Shown one piece after another: positions 1-9,721 of a stretch of 56,881 nucleotides of DNA (positions are counted from its first letter, which is position 1; every line of letters starts with the position of its first letter). A program made the position numbers and the translations under genes. Location: positions 1 through 56,881 of the forward strand of contig JASANZ010002155.1 in assembly GCA_030849805.1 (NCBI GenBank). The letters are read 5' to 3'. Under the pieces are notes generated by a model that was not told the origin of the DNA, searched no databases, and saw nothing but the letters and a program-made list of their open reading frames with translations. The stretch comes from Sergeia podlipaevii. Taxonomy: Eukaryota > Euglenozoa > Kinetoplastea > Trypanosomatida > Trypanosomatidae.

Positions 1-64
1 TGACCCGATGTGCTGGGTTGAGGAGGGTGCCGTCGAGGTCAGAGATAACTGCTTTTACGGACAT
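1..64 (-). CDS. Cof-type HAD hydrolase, N-terminal fragment (runs off left edge)
   Basis: Only the first 21 codons are in the window, beginning at an ATG on the minus strand. They contain the HAD motif I signature DLDGTLL, in which the first Asp is the nucleophile and the second the acid/base of the family. The start MSVKAVISDLDGTLL closely matches MSLKVVITDLDGTLL of the next gene to the right, so this is a fourth, more distal member of the same tandem array. Family members are Mg-dependent phosphatases, usually acting on sugar or cofactor phosphates. The substrate cannot be told from this fragment. The rest of the gene lies outside the window. Confidence 0.8.
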   Translation of the reverse strand, partial: MSVKAVISDLDGTLLNPAHRV

Positions 65-897
65 GTGGAATACAAGCAAAAAGGCAACAACAAATAGTGA
101 AAATGTATGTTTCTAAATGGTTTCACTTTTTAATTTTGTTTGCTTTCGAATGTAGAAGCTGGCACTTGGCAAGAAAAGAAAAGATAAGCGGGAGGGGAGG
201 GGGTAAGAGAAAGGAACGGATATTGAAAAAAAAATGCGTGCATTCGACAGCACATAGATAAAGTGAAAGGCGTACTACCACGTAACTTATTGTGAGCAAG
301 GTATATATAGATACACTGCCTGTACATACAAAAAAAGTGTATGTGTGCCCTCGGGGTGGTAGTGGTGGTGGTGGTAGTGGCAATATGTTGCGTACTACAA
401 GTAATTGTTGAAGGAAGGTAATGTACACATGTATGTATTTATGTGCATTGTATAACATATATGCTTACATGTAGAAAGTTGCTGTCAGCAGTTTAATAAC
501 AAGAAAAAAAAATACGAATTGCCTAGGCTGGTGTGTTAAGCAGACATAAAGAGACATATTCACACAGGGAATACTTTGTAGATTTGATAAAAGGTGAAAA
601 GGAGGAAAAGAACTGTATCAAGAGAGGCCTAGGAAAGCACTTTTGTTTTGTTAATTAATACAAAGTTAGAAATATTGGAGCATTAAAAAAAAATTCTCAC
701 ACTCCAAAATGAATGTATCAACACTAGTAAAACAGCATGTGCACATGCGTGCACCTCACACGGTATACGATTTAAGAAGGACTGTGCTTCCAGCAATTTC
801 CGCTAATACGTATTTTGAAGCATAGAAACTTCTTCATCTTGTGTCCTCCTATATATGTCTCTTTCTCTTTTTCTGCTTATTTATTTATTTATTTATT
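65..897. other. Intergenic spacer, AT-rich
   Basis: No gene is supported here. The spacer holds poly-A and poly-T runs, a GGT-rich stretch near 356-380 (CCA-rich in the transcript) and a TTTA tetranucleotide repeat at 877-900 that reaches into the stop codon of the gene to the right. Small open frames here are low complexity. It should hold the 3' UTR of the 898-1749 gene and the 5' UTR of the edge gene. Confidence 0.6.
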
Positions 898-900
898 TTA
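877..900 (+). repeat. TTTA tetranucleotide microsatellite overlapping a stop codon
   Basis: About five and a half TTTA/TTAT units. On the minus strand this reads as TAAA repeats, and the TAA stop of the HAD gene (898-900) is the first unit. Repeat slippage here would leave the stop intact and change only the 3' UTR. Confidence 0.85.
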
Positions 901-1749
901 GAAGAAGAGCTGCTCAAGCTTGTGCGCCACACCATCTTCAGAGTTAGGCCCAATGATCTCCGCATTGGGGACACTATCCTTCAGAGCCTGCTGGCCATTC
1001 TGCATGATGAATCCCTTCCCTGCAATCTTCAACATGGCTTCGTCGTTCATCCCATCCCCAAAGCAGGCAATCTCACTCAAGTCAACACCCAAGAGACTCG
1101 CTACTTCTCGTACGGCCTCTCCTTTGTTCACTCCAGGTGAAAAGCAGTCAAGGATGATCGGCAGTGAAAATGTAGAGCTAATCTTGTCGCCAAAATATTT
1201 CGTGATATAGGCCTTTACACCCTCGAGAGTCTCATGGTCACCGCCGATCCACATGCTATGAGTCCCTTCCAAATCGCTGGGTGTGAATTGCATCGGATCC
1301 ACTTCACGATAATCAAGAGATTCATCAAAAGCGTCTCGGATCTTATCGTGGCACTTATCAGTAAGCCAGTCGCCCTCTCGGTTCACATTAATGACAAAGC
1401 GCTTCGCAGCGTCTTTATTCTCCTCTTCCAGCGTGCCATCTGGGTGTAGATTGCCCCTTGTCTGAAAAAGTTCACACACTGCCTGCGCATCCATGTTGTG
1501 CGTAACGATAACTTCATGAGTACCCCCCTTATGCACACGAGCGCCATTGCTAGTGATAATGTAGTCGGGCTCAAGTCCACATTTTCGGATTGTAGCAAAC
1601 ACATCGGGGTAAGGCCGACCAGTTGCGACAACAAAACAGATGCCCTTTTCCTTTAATTTTTGAACGACAGATATTGTGTACTCACTCACCCTATGATCAG
1701 GCGCCAAGAGAGTGCCGTCAAGATCGGTGATGACTACTTTCAGCGACAT
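898..1749 (-). CDS. Cof-type HAD-IIB family hydrolase
   Basis: A predicted 283-aa phosphatase of the HAD superfamily, Cof/IIB class. Motif I is DLDGTLL near residue 9, motif II is VATGRP, motif III is the Lys in NKGEAV, and motif IV is FGDGMNDEAML, so the whole Mg-dependent phosphoryl-transfer set is present. The open frame extends 54 codons further upstream, but that part is hydrophobic low-complexity sequence and a likely trans-splice acceptor lies at 1791-1792. I therefore start at the ATG just before SLKVVITDLDGTLL, which also matches the start of the edge copy. It is a tandem paralogue of the genes at 1-64, 2236-3189 and 3688-4755. The substrate is unknown; sugar phosphates or similar small metabolites are usual for the family. 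Confidence 0.88.
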   Translation of the reverse strand: MSLKVVITDLDGTLLAPDHRVSEYTISVVQKLKEKGICFVVATGRPYPDVFATIRKCGLEPDYIITSNGARVHKGGTHEVIVTHNMDAQAVCELFQTRGNLHPDGTLEEENKDAAKRFVINVNREGDWLTDKCHDKIRDAFDESLDYREVDPMQFTPSDLEGTHSMWIGGDHETLEGVKAYITKYFGDKISSTFSLPIILDCFSPGVNKGEAVREVASLLGVDLSEIACFGDGMNDEAMLKIAGKGFIMQNGQQALKDSVPNAEIIGPNSEDGVAHKLEQLFF

Positions 1750-1790
1750 GATTCTTTTTTTTTTGGCGTAAGTAAATAAAGACACAAGTA

Positions 1791-1814
1791 CTGTTCCAAC
1801 GAAAAGACAAAACC
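1791..1814 (-). promoter_or_regulatory. Putative spliced-leader acceptor (HAD gene 898-1749)
   Basis: On the minus strand a pyrimidine-rich stretch (TTTTGTCTTTTCGTT) ends in AACAG, with the AG at 1792-1791. Use of this site would leave a 5' UTR of about 41 nt before the ATG at 1749 and would exclude the upstream in-frame extension. This is inferred from the trypanosomatid trans-splicing pattern. Confidence 0.5.
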
Positions 1815-2103
1815 ACTCAAGCACACAATAACGGAAACGTTGTTGATGAATAATAATAATAGCAACGGCCAAAAGTACTGAAGGAAACGCCAACAATACA
1901 AAAAGAAACAAAATGATTTAAGTTAAAGTGCCACTTAACTACTTCAAACGCCAAAATGCTTTTAGATGGAATAAAGGAAAAAGAAAAGGAAAAGTGGAGA
2001 GTGGAATATTTTTTATCATAAGATGTCACCTACATCGCCGGCATGATAGACGTGAATCAACAATAAAATGCAGACGCAAATATGTCTGCGACCATGCCAC
2101 CAT

Positions 2104-2127
2104 CAATAGATAACTACTTATCTATTG
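2104..2127 (-). other. Perfect 10-bp inverted repeat with 4-nt loop
   Basis: CAATAGATAA at 2104-2113 and its exact reverse complement at 2118-2127 are separated by CTAC. It lies about 108 nt past the stop of the 2236-3189 gene, so it would form a stem-loop in that mRNA's 3' UTR. Confidence 0.6.
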
Positions 2128-2235
2128 TCTCTTCAAACACTTTGCCCTCTCATATTTTCTTTTGTAAAGATGCTACAAAATAATTCTTTTGAATGTTGAC
2201 GTCAACACTATTTACAGCCATCCTCTCACCATCAT

Positions 2236-3189
2236 TCAAGGCTGAATCTTAAATATCTCACACAGCTTCTTTGCCACGCCATCTTCAGCGTTACATCCGA
2301 TCATTTCACAAGTGGGACAAGCATCCCTCAACATCTGGCTTGAGTTTCCCATCAGGTACCCCTTGCCTGTCGTCAGCAGCATCTCTTGATCGTTGAGACT
2401 GTCACCGAATGAAACCACACGCGCCAACGCCTTTTCGGTCGCCTCTGCGTCCCCCTTGTGTAGTTCTGTGAGTAAGTGGCGAATCGCTGCTCCCTTCGAT
2501 ACTCCCACTGACATCGCCTCAAAACAGGTATCACCACTGAATGTGGTAGAAATCACCTCGGGACCGTATTTTTGCTTCAGCTTTTCCGCAAAGGCGTGAA
2601 GTTTGGGGATGTCGCGTGTGATAAAGAACACTTTCAAGATGCCTTCAAAGCACCCGTCTGATATGAGCCGCTTGCTGCCATTTTCGTACAATGCTGCGGC
2701 ATCGTCCGTAGGGAAAGAAGGTGGGTGAGGACAGCACTTAAAGCGAAGTCCGCTCTCCTTGTGATAATCATTCATCTCAGGCCAGTTCCAACGCGCAAAC
2801 CACTCGTCGTATTGATATATATTCGAGTTAATATCTTGCTCTGTATCTGGAAGCATGTAGTAGAGCTCCTCAGCGAGCTTGGGGTCTAGGTAGTGCTCCT
2901 GAACCACCTCCTTCGCGGCGGCGTCGTGAGTGATGGCACCATTGGAGGTAATGAGATATGTCCTGGGCACGCTAGAGTTGTCATGCGTGTCCTTCATAAA
3001 TTTTTGTAGATTATCATTCACTATACTGATGCCAAAGAAGTTGCGACCACTGGCCATGATCACCATCACCCCTTTATCCTTCACCAGCGTCGTGAGGGTT
3101 TGCTTTGTAAAATCAGATAACAGGTGATCTGGCGATAGCAGCGTGCCGTCCATATCGGTGACAACGTATGAGTAAGGCAAGTCCGCCAT
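2236..3189 (-). CDS. Cof-type HAD-IIB family hydrolase
   Basis: A 317-aa HAD-superfamily phosphatase. Visible motifs are DMDGTLL (motif I, near residue 12), MASGR (motif II), the Lys of VSKGAAIRHL (motif III) and SFGDSLNDQEML (motif IV). The region between motifs II and III carries the C2-type cap of this class. The ATG at 3189 is close to motif I and needs no adjustment. It is about 34 aa longer than its left neighbour, mostly in the cap, and is clearly diverged from both flanking paralogues, so the array is not a recent amplification. The substrate cannot be told. Confidence 0.88.
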   Translation of the reverse strand: MADLPYSYVVTDMDGTLLSPDHLLSDFTKQTLTTLVKDKGVMVIMASGRNFFGISIVNDNLQKFMKDTHDNSSVPRTYLITSNGAITHDAAAKEVVQEHYLDPKLAEELYYMLPDTEQDINSNIYQYDEWFARWNWPEMNDYHKESGLRFKCCPHPPSFPTDDAAALYENGSKRLISDGCFEGILKVFFITRDIPKLHAFAEKLKQKYGPEVISTTFSGDTCFEAMSVGVSKGAAIRHLLTELHKGDAEATEKALARVVSFGDSLNDQEMLLTTGKGYLMGNSSQMLRDACPTCEMIGCNAEDGVAKKLCEIFKIQP

Positions 3190-3687
3190 CGTCTAAACCG
3201 AATGGCGCAACGCTTTCACGTGAGTTCAATGAGAATATTACTTGTTTTCTTTTTCTTTTCTTCTTCTCCTTTTCTGTGTCGCTGCAACCGGAATTGGTGC
3301 TAAAGTATGAAGGTGAAGATCTTTTTTTTTCTTTTCGCCGGGATCACGTGGACATGCACATGCACACATGTATCAACAATGAAATGCAAAGAAAGAAGGG
3401 TTTCAGGTAAATAACTGTATCTTGTGTAGTAATAAAAGCAAAGGATATATTGCTACTTCTTCACACTTGAAACACAGTAGCCAACGCATCTAGAAGGAGT
3501 GCACTGATGTCGTTCAAGAGAACACTTCAATATATGTTTCTTCATTCATTTATAGTTCATTGCTACAGTACTGATTGAAGCAACACAACAGTAGTGTCTG
3601 TCAAACTATAGGAAACACGCTTGACATCAGTACGAGGTGCGCAAACAAGAGAACCCCCACAAAGCAGAACAATCTTCAAGAAGGATT
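3190..3687. other. Intergenic spacer between HAD paralogues
   Basis: AT-rich sequence with T-rich runs (3240-3275, 3320-3335) and no gene that I can support. It should contain the 5' UTR of the left gene and the 3' UTR of the right gene. Confidence 0.55.
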
Positions 3688-4755
3688 TTATCCGCTCTCA
3701 TTCTTCGGGATATCTGCAATTTTAAACACCTCACGGAGCTTCTTGGCTGCTCCGTTCTGTGCGTTAGAGCCAATCACCTCCAGTGTTGGGCACATCTCTT
3801 TTAGTCGTGGATTGCAATTCTGCATGATGCAGCCCTTTCCTACTGACGATATCATAGGCGCGTCGTTGAGATCATCCCCAAAGGCAATGGTGGATTTCAT
3901 ACATTCATCCACGGTAGCCTCATCCCCCTTGGCGATGTGCTTGAAGACATCCCGCAGCGCCGCCCCCTTGGTGACTCCCTTGGCGGTGATATCCACACAG
4001 TAGGAGGCAGAGTAGTTGATGGTAAGGCGACTACCGTAGACGTGAACGAGTTGCTGCTCCAGCCTGTCAAGCAGCGGCTTATCCCAGCTAGTAAATGAGA
4101 GCTTTACCACACGACCATCATACCCATCCGCAACACTCGCTTCCGTGCTATTGTCAGACGGCTGGGTGGTTGCCCTATCAGGAATCTTCTCCAAGACGTC
4201 AAATGTGATGCCAGACTCTTGATGAAACTGAAGCATCTCCTCCCAGTTCAAACGGCAGTACCACTTGCCATTTTGGATTATGTTGGTGTTGATGCGTGTT
4301 TCAGAGACTGGCAGAAGTGCATACAGCTCTCGGGCCAACTCTGGAGGGATGCAGCGCTCAGAGATAAGTTCCTCCGTCATGACGTTATGGATCACCGCCC
4401 CATTGGACGTGATCGCGTACACCTCAGATGCTAACTTCGACTCACTACTATCATTCCTATCACCACTCCCCTCTTTTGTGGACGGGGCCATCTCCTTAAA
4501 GTACTGGACGAGATGCTTGCTCACGACCTGCACGTCAGAGTGGATGCGGCCGGTCGCAAAGATGAAGGGAACCTTCAGGTCCTGATTGATGACTCGTAAC
4601 GTCTCCTTTGTGTAGTCACTCAGTGTGTGGTGTGGCGAGAGCATCGTACCGTCCATGTCCGAGGCGACATAGCGAATTTTGTTTGCACTGAATGAGGCTG
4701 CAGCGGCATTTGCGCTGGCTACCTTCAGCAGCGCTCGATAGGAAAGACGCAACAT
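3688..4755 (-). CDS. Cof-type HAD-IIB family hydrolase, N-terminally extended
   Basis: A 355-aa HAD phosphatase with DMDGTML (motif I, near residue 33), FATGR (motif II), the Lys of VTKGAALRDV (motif III) and AFGDDLNDAPMI (motif IV). Unlike its neighbours it carries about 27 residues before the core. These are Arg/Ala/Ser-rich, free of acidic residues and begin MLRLSYRALLKVASANAAAA, which looks like a mitochondrial or glycosomal-type presequence; this is an inference. It also has a 20-aa low-complexity insert (Ser/Asp/Glu, near residues 95-115) and another in the cap. It is first in transcription order of the four-gene array. Confidence 0.87.
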   Translation of the reverse strand: MLRLSYRALLKVASANAAAASFSANKIRYVASDMDGTMLSPHHTLSDYTKETLRVINQDLKVPFIFATGRIHSDVQVVSKHLVQYFKEMAPSTKEGSGDRNDSSESKLASEVYAITSNGAVIHNVMTEELISERCIPPELARELYALLPVSETRINTNIIQNGKWYCRLNWEEMLQFHQESGITFDVLEKIPDRATTQPSDNSTEASVADGYDGRVVKLSFTSWDKPLLDRLEQQLVHVYGSRLTINYSASYCVDITAKGVTKGAALRDVFKHIAKGDEATVDECMKSTIAFGDDLNDAPMISSVGKGCIMQNCNPRLKEMCPTLEVIGSNAQNGAAKKLREVFKIADIPKNESG

Positions 4756-5653
4756 TAACTTAAAAAAAAATTATAATGTATATATTTGCTTCTACAGATA
4801 CCACACGATACATGAATCAGAGAACAATATGGATGCAAAGCAGTCGCGTTTGTGTTTATTTAAGCAAGCAGGACAAGGATGTCAAAGGCACGAGAGCCTC
4901 TCATTTCGGCAAATAAAACGACGATGAAAATAATAATAATAATAATAGAGAAACACCTTACATAAAAAAAAAAGAGAAAAACAGGTAGTTCACATTCGCT
5001 ACAATGTTAACATTGTAACATAAAAAATTGTATGACATATAACAAGAAGTGCTACGTAAATAGATGGGAATTCGTATATATATATTCCATTATGCATCCT
5101 TCATTCACCAGCACATGCGAATTTACTGATTTTGGTGATTGAAAAAAGAAGAAGAAAACACAAAAGAAAAACAGTAATTGCATTGTATGCAAAAAAATAG
5201 TAATAACCTGTGTTCCAACAAGCACATCAGATACAATTATATATATTCACACACACACACACGCAAAACAACAACAACAACAGTAAACATTTCTGTCAAC
5301 ATCTCCCACACACAAACATGCTTTTCACCACCTACATGCGCTTAATTCCTACCATATATATATATATATAAATACTTCATTGTACATTGACGCTGAAACA
5401 AATTTGGTCGACAGCATTAAGTAATGATAATAAAATGAGATAGCGCCTTCTCAGCAGTAATCAATAATATTAGTAATAATAATAATAATAATAAGCGCTC
5501 CCTTGTAATAGTAAGAAAAAAAAAATTGAACTTGCTTGCGTCCGATTTTTGCTTCACCAACTAAAATAAAAAAAATAGTATTCTTATGTATGAGCCAACA
5601 AGGTGAGATAGTAGGAAATGCATGCAAAAATGTACTGTTGTTTCACTGACTCT
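4756..5653. other. Intergenic spacer rich in AT microsatellites
   Basis: About 0.9 kb without a supported gene. It holds AAT repeats near 4927-4947 and 5467-5492, a TA repeat near 5353-5370, a short CA run near 5250 and several poly-A runs. Confidence 0.6.
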
Positions 5654-8600
5654 TCACAAATACCGCAGCATTGCCTGCAGCTCGGCAATTGTTAACCGCG
5701 TCCAGCAGTTCCGTTCCTCTTCTGGCGCAAGCGGGGGAGGCGTGGAATGCACATGTAATCTACTCAGCAGAATCGCCTCCATATCATAAAATTCTTCCTT
5801 GTGACCATCACCATCACCCCCCTTTACATCAGGAGGAGTTACTCCACAGTGAGACAGCACACACTCCACAACGCCACAGCGAGTCATGCCAACCATGTCG
5901 GTACACAGGGACTCTATGAGAGAGTAACTGTATGCGTTCACCTCTCCGTGGAGCGAGGGGGAGGAAAGTGCTGGATAGCCCTGAGGAAAAGGTACGTGAG
6001 GCGCGCTGCCATCGTCGCTTTCCACCTCCGAGTCCTCACTGCAGCTGCTGCTGGTTGTAGACACGCGATGCCACGTGCACTGCAGCGACCCACGCAGGGG
6101 TTTGACAGTGTCTTCACAACGTGTCTGGTGAACATGAAGTAATTGTCTTTGCTTCAGACTAAGACTGGAATGACAATGCCGCACAGAATCGCCGTCTCTT
6201 TGAGCGAAACTGACCTGCTTGCGTATGCGATGCAGCAGTTGTCGCCGGCAGTCATACAGTCTATCCAATACAAACTGCACCTCCGCAGCGGAGACCGCGG
6301 CTCCAAAGCCCCGGCTGCGCACCGCTGCCGCTATCTCACTCGATCTCCACGTGACACTGCGGACTCCAAGAGATTGAGCAACTGCTGGTGCTACAGAAGG
6401 CTTTGGGTCCCACGTACCATCAGCGTGGCGACCGCTAGCCTCTTCTTCCATGGACAGTGGAGGCGGTGGCCTCAGCACATTATCCTTTTGTACATCTTGT
6501 TGTCGCCAGTATTGCCCTTGTTCACAAGGGCTTCTACTGTCTCTACAGAGTGGAGGATGTGGCGGTGCCCGTAAAGAGGCGGAAGAGGTATTCCTTTGTA
6601 ATAAAGATGAAGGGGCTGGGGATAACTGAGGAAGTTGCGGGCTCGCAACTGACACGCGTGAGTGTGCTTCTTCGAGGTTCGGGGTACGGCCCAGCGCAGT
6701 CTGCGCTGTCGCACCACCATCCATCCACGCTGGAGCAGCAGCCACTCCGGCGCTGCTATTTGCACGCTCAGCTCTGGAATGCACTGAATGAAGGGGGCTG
6801 TCAGCGCAGTGGCTGAGGCTTGCAGCGTTATTCAGGCCGCCCCAGCTTGTACACACAACAGCTTCATGAGGCGTATCGACGACTGCTACCACAGGCGATC
6901 GAGCCGCGACGCCTTGAATAGGAGGGAGTATCATACCGACTTTATTCACCTCCAGTCGTCCTTCATCGCCCCAGTCAATGTCATCGCATTCACTAGGCAC
7001 ACGCGCAAAGAGCTGCTCTGCTTCATTGTGACGCAAGGTCTGGGCAAGAATATCTCCGCCAAACACTTCCATCTTCACTGCACTTGTCTCCCTTTCTGAA
7101 GTTTCTTGAAGGTACACATGGGGCCGCAAGAGATTGAGCAACTTCCCAAATTGAACTTGCTCCGCTGTCAACACACCACAGTAGCTGGCAAAGCGTGTCG
7201 CACAGGCAAGGTCCCAAGAGGCACTGTAGACCCCAAGTGCGCGTAACCCCGCCAAGAAGGCACCCCAACTGCAGCGACCTTGCTGCACCTCGTCGTAGGC
7301 ACCGCCAGTCATACCGCCTATACGGCTTTCATGCTTTAGAGTATCCTTTAGTGACTGCCCGACTCTCGCTCCTTTGCCACCCGCTTCCTCAATTTCTAAG
7401 CTCTCGACTGGCAACACAAAGCAATCATACACGCGTTGCATATGGTGTGCATTACGATACAGACGCTGGCGCAGCTCAACCAAAGCGGCGGCAACAAAGT
7501 CAGGCACATGTCGGTGTTTGAGCCGCTCTTCTTCATCCCAGAGACCGTGTTCTGTGCGCATCATGTTGCTGTCATAGTAGTGGTAGTAGTAAAGCTCGTG
7601 CTGCTCCGCACAGCCGCCGAGATCTCCGCCATGGCACATGCATGGCCCAGCGCTGCCCACCCCTTCAATGGTGAGAGCAGTAGTGAAGGCGGCGAGCCTC
7701 TCTGGGAGTGTGATCGAGCTAGCCCCTCGCCCAGAGCGCGCCGTTCCGCGCGTTGTGTCAAGGCCCCCCAGTGAGGAGCTTCGCTTTTCCTCTAACGCGT
7801 CTTTCTGCTTCCGCTTCTGTTCAAGCAGTAGGTGATAGAAGCATCCTCCAGTGGCAACGGAGGCACCACCGGGTGGACGACAAAAGCTCTGGCTGCTCCG
7901 TACAGCCGAAGCATGAGAACTCCAGTCATCACGGCTGCGATAACAAGACGCGTTGAGGCTTGTCACGCTTCGCCCAAACATCATGTCACGACGACTGGGG
8001 CATGAGGCGCACGTGGAAAGGCCATGGGCAGAAGTACTGCTAATGCCACGAGTGGTAACGTATCGAAAACTGGCGCCTTCTGGATTTGGAGTCACATGGC
8101 GACTGTTGTCACGCTGCTCCAGACGTCGAACGATTTTGCTATACAAGAGATCACAGAGCCCGCAGTGCTGCAGCTCCAGGCGGGTGATACCGGCATGAGC
8201 AGAGAGGAGCGCAAGCGCGTAACGCCCCCCTTGGTCTCCAAGTGGATTCCTGCTTAGGTTAATAGAAACGAGATGAGAACAGTAGCGAAATGCACGCAGC
8301 AGTGTCTTGAATGCCGGGCACGATCCGGACAGCCCAGCCGAGACGAGCGAGACACTCTGGAGCTTAACGCAAAAGGGGATCACCGCGGCAAGCGCAAGAC
8401 AGCGCTTCCGTCCCATGTAGATTCCGGAAGACAAGTGAAGATGTGTGAAACTCGACACGTGCTGAGCGCCAACGCGATCAGGAAGCCGCTGCTCCTCTTC
8501 ACGCTGGCGGCGAGGGTGAGCTTTTAGTCCTTGCTGCTGGCAGCGGATTTGATACAAGAAACGGAGGCTGTAGCGAGAAGCAAAACCACCAAAGCAGAAC

Positions 8601-9196
8601 CCACTGTTTGCTTCTTCACCTCCCTCCTTCATCCCAATAAAAAAACCGTTGCTATCCACCTCAAGTGCAGGGTCGTTTGCGCCTTCCACTAAGAGAGCAG
8701 TATGCTTCTTGGTGCTGCTCACGCCAGGCGTCGGCGTCGCGTTGATAATGTTCTTCTCCTCCATATCGCTCAATCGCTTCCGTGACACCAGCGGAGACGC
8801 ACTCCCATGATGAAGAACCTTGCCATTTAGAACTCCGCTGTCAGGAATCGCAACAGAGGCTTTGCAACTGTGAGGAGGAGTACCCCCCTTTGTGCCATTA
8901 TCTGTACAGGCGCTATTACACGCCGTGGTGCAATGACCCAAAGATCCTTCGCCCAACTCTTGTGGGCTGAAGCTGCTGTCATATGTGGCTGGATAGTTGG
9001 GGGAGCTGTCCACATGGGGACTTGCAGTGACGCTTGAACAGCAAAGAAGCGGCGGTAGTGTTGGTGGACGTGGGCATAATAATAAGTCCCTCTGTCTCAC
9101 ATCTGAGTTGTCTCGTACAAGCGCAGCAGAGGGAGGTGTTGGAGACCGCCCCACGATACCTACACGTTGTGAAGTATGGAATGAGTGTGTGTGCAT
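5654..9196 (-). CDS. Leucine-rich repeat protein, large, function unknown
   Basis: A predicted 1180-aa protein. Around residues 285-365 there are several leucine-rich repeats of the LxxLxL..N.L type (SVSLVSAGLSGSC; LVSINLSRNPLGDQGG; ITRLELQHCGLCD), suggesting a short RNI-like protein-interaction solenoid. The rest is mostly Ser/Pro/Arg-rich and probably disordered, with two helical blocks (around YDEVQQGRCSWGAFLAGLRALG and the C-terminal TIAELQAMLRYL) that could be degenerate EF-hand-like pairs. The open frame goes upstream to 9349, but that end starts at GTG, is hydrophobic low-complexity sequence, and lies beyond a good splice acceptor at 9247-9248, so I start at the ATG at 9196. Likely a kinetoplastid-specific structural or regulatory protein; no enzyme motif is visible. 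Confidence 0.7.
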   Translation of the reverse strand: MHTHSFHTSQRVGIVGRSPTPPSAALVRDNSDVRQRDLLLCPRPPTLPPLLCCSSVTASPHVDSSPNYPATYDSSFSPQELGEGSLGHCTTACNSACTDNGTKGGTPPHSCKASVAIPDSGVLNGKVLHHGSASPLVSRKRLSDMEEKNIINATPTPGVSSTKKHTALLVEGANDPALEVDSNGFFIGMKEGGEEANSGFCFGGFASRYSLRFLYQIRCQQQGLKAHPRRQREEEQRLPDRVGAQHVSSFTHLHLSSGIYMGRKRCLALAAVIPFCVKLQSVSLVSAGLSGSCPAFKTLLRAFRYCSHLVSINLSRNPLGDQGGRYALALLSAHAGITRLELQHCGLCDLLYSKIVRRLEQRDNSRHVTPNPEGASFRYVTTRGISSTSAHGLSTCASCPSRRDMMFGRSVTSLNASCYRSRDDWSSHASAVRSSQSFCRPPGGASVATGGCFYHLLLEQKRKQKDALEEKRSSSLGGLDTTRGTARSGRGASSITLPERLAAFTTALTIEGVGSAGPCMCHGGDLGGCAEQHELYYYHYYDSNMMRTEHGLWDEEERLKHRHVPDFVAAALVELRQRLYRNAHHMQRVYDCFVLPVESLEIEEAGGKGARVGQSLKDTLKHESRIGGMTGGAYDEVQQGRCSWGAFLAGLRALGVYSASWDLACATRFASYCGVLTAEQVQFGKLLNLLRPHVYLQETSERETSAVKMEVFGGDILAQTLRHNEAEQLFARVPSECDDIDWGDEGRLEVNKVGMILPPIQGVAARSPVVAVVDTPHEAVVCTSWGGLNNAASLSHCADSPLHSVHSRAERANSSAGVAAAPAWMDGGATAQTALGRTPNLEEAHSRVSVASPQLPQLSPAPSSLLQRNTSSASLRAPPHPPLCRDSRSPCEQGQYWRQQDVQKDNVLRPPPPLSMEEEASGRHADGTWDPKPSVAPAVAQSLGVRSVTWRSSEIAAAVRSRGFGAAVSAAEVQFVLDRLYDCRRQLLHRIRKQVSFAQRDGDSVRHCHSSLSLKQRQLLHVHQTRCEDTVKPLRGSLQCTWHRVSTTSSSCSEDSEVESDDGSAPHVPFPQGYPALSSPSLHGEVNAYSYSLIESLCTDMVGMTRCGVVECVLSHCGVTPPDVKGGDGDGHKEEFYDMEAILLSRLHVHSTPPPLAPEEERNCWTRLTIAELQAMLRYL

Positions 9197-9246
9197 ATAT
9201 ATAGGTGAAGCACACAATAAGAAATATGATATAAAGTTTTCAGCGC

Positions 9247-9290
9247 CTGAGAAGGATATACATAAATATAATATGGGAACACAAAATGAA
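9247..9290 (-). promoter_or_regulatory. Putative spliced-leader acceptor (LRR gene)
   Basis: On the minus strand a T-rich tract (TTATTTTTTCTTC) is followed by CCTTCTCAG, with the AG at 9248-9247. It gives a 5' UTR of about 50 nt ahead of the ATG at 9196 and supports that start over the longer frame. Confidence 0.5.
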
Positions 9291-9686
9291 GAAAAAATAA
9301 TGATAAAATAAAGAAGGAAACACACACGTAAAAACAATAACAACAACACAGGGTTGAGCTACAGCTACAAAGTGAAGAAAAATAGCTTACCCCTTCTATA
9401 TATGTACGGGTAATTTTCTTTTATGTTCTAGAGCTCTTAAAGTTTCAGAATAGAGAGAAAGAGAGCAAAGAGCCAACAGATTAGGGTAGAGAAATCCACA
9501 ATTGAATATACAAGCAGAGGACGTCTTTATCGGCGAGTCTTAGTGTTATCATCCTGCTAGCTAGCAAACCGGCTCCACCGGAAAGCAAAATGGTACTACT
9601 AATGCTTATGTGTGTAGATCATGAAACGCTTGAAATCTTACTTCCCCATTCCAACATGAGATTAGACTCAAAGGGGATGAGGCGAG

Positions 9687-9721
9687 GTGTGTGTGTGTGT
9701 GTGTGTGTGTTGGGGGGGGGG
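9687..9721 (+). repeat. GT microsatellite joined to a G10 run
   Basis: Twelve GT units (9687-9710), one T, then ten G (9712-9721). In the minus-strand transcript this reads C10-A-(AC)n. Confidence 0.9.

Larger units (their letters stand above)
1750..2235. other. Intergenic spacer between HAD paralogues
   Basis: AT-rich spacer with no gene seen. It holds the predicted splice acceptor at 1791-1792 for the left gene and a short perfect hairpin at 2104-2127 in the probable 3' UTR of the right gene. Confidence 0.6.

Noticed and set aside
123..458. Open frame of 111 aa on the minus strand
   Set aside because: Pro/Leu/Tyr-rich low complexity, overlapping another frame; no homology that I recognise.
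1750..1911. 54-residue hydrophobic N-terminal extension of the HAD gene
   Set aside because: It lies upstream of a likely splice acceptor, is low complexity, and the paralogue at the left edge begins at the inner Met.
9197..9349. Hydrophobic 51-residue N-terminal extension of the LRR protein
   Set aside because: It begins at GTG, crosses a predicted splice acceptor, and reads like translated AT-rich UTR.
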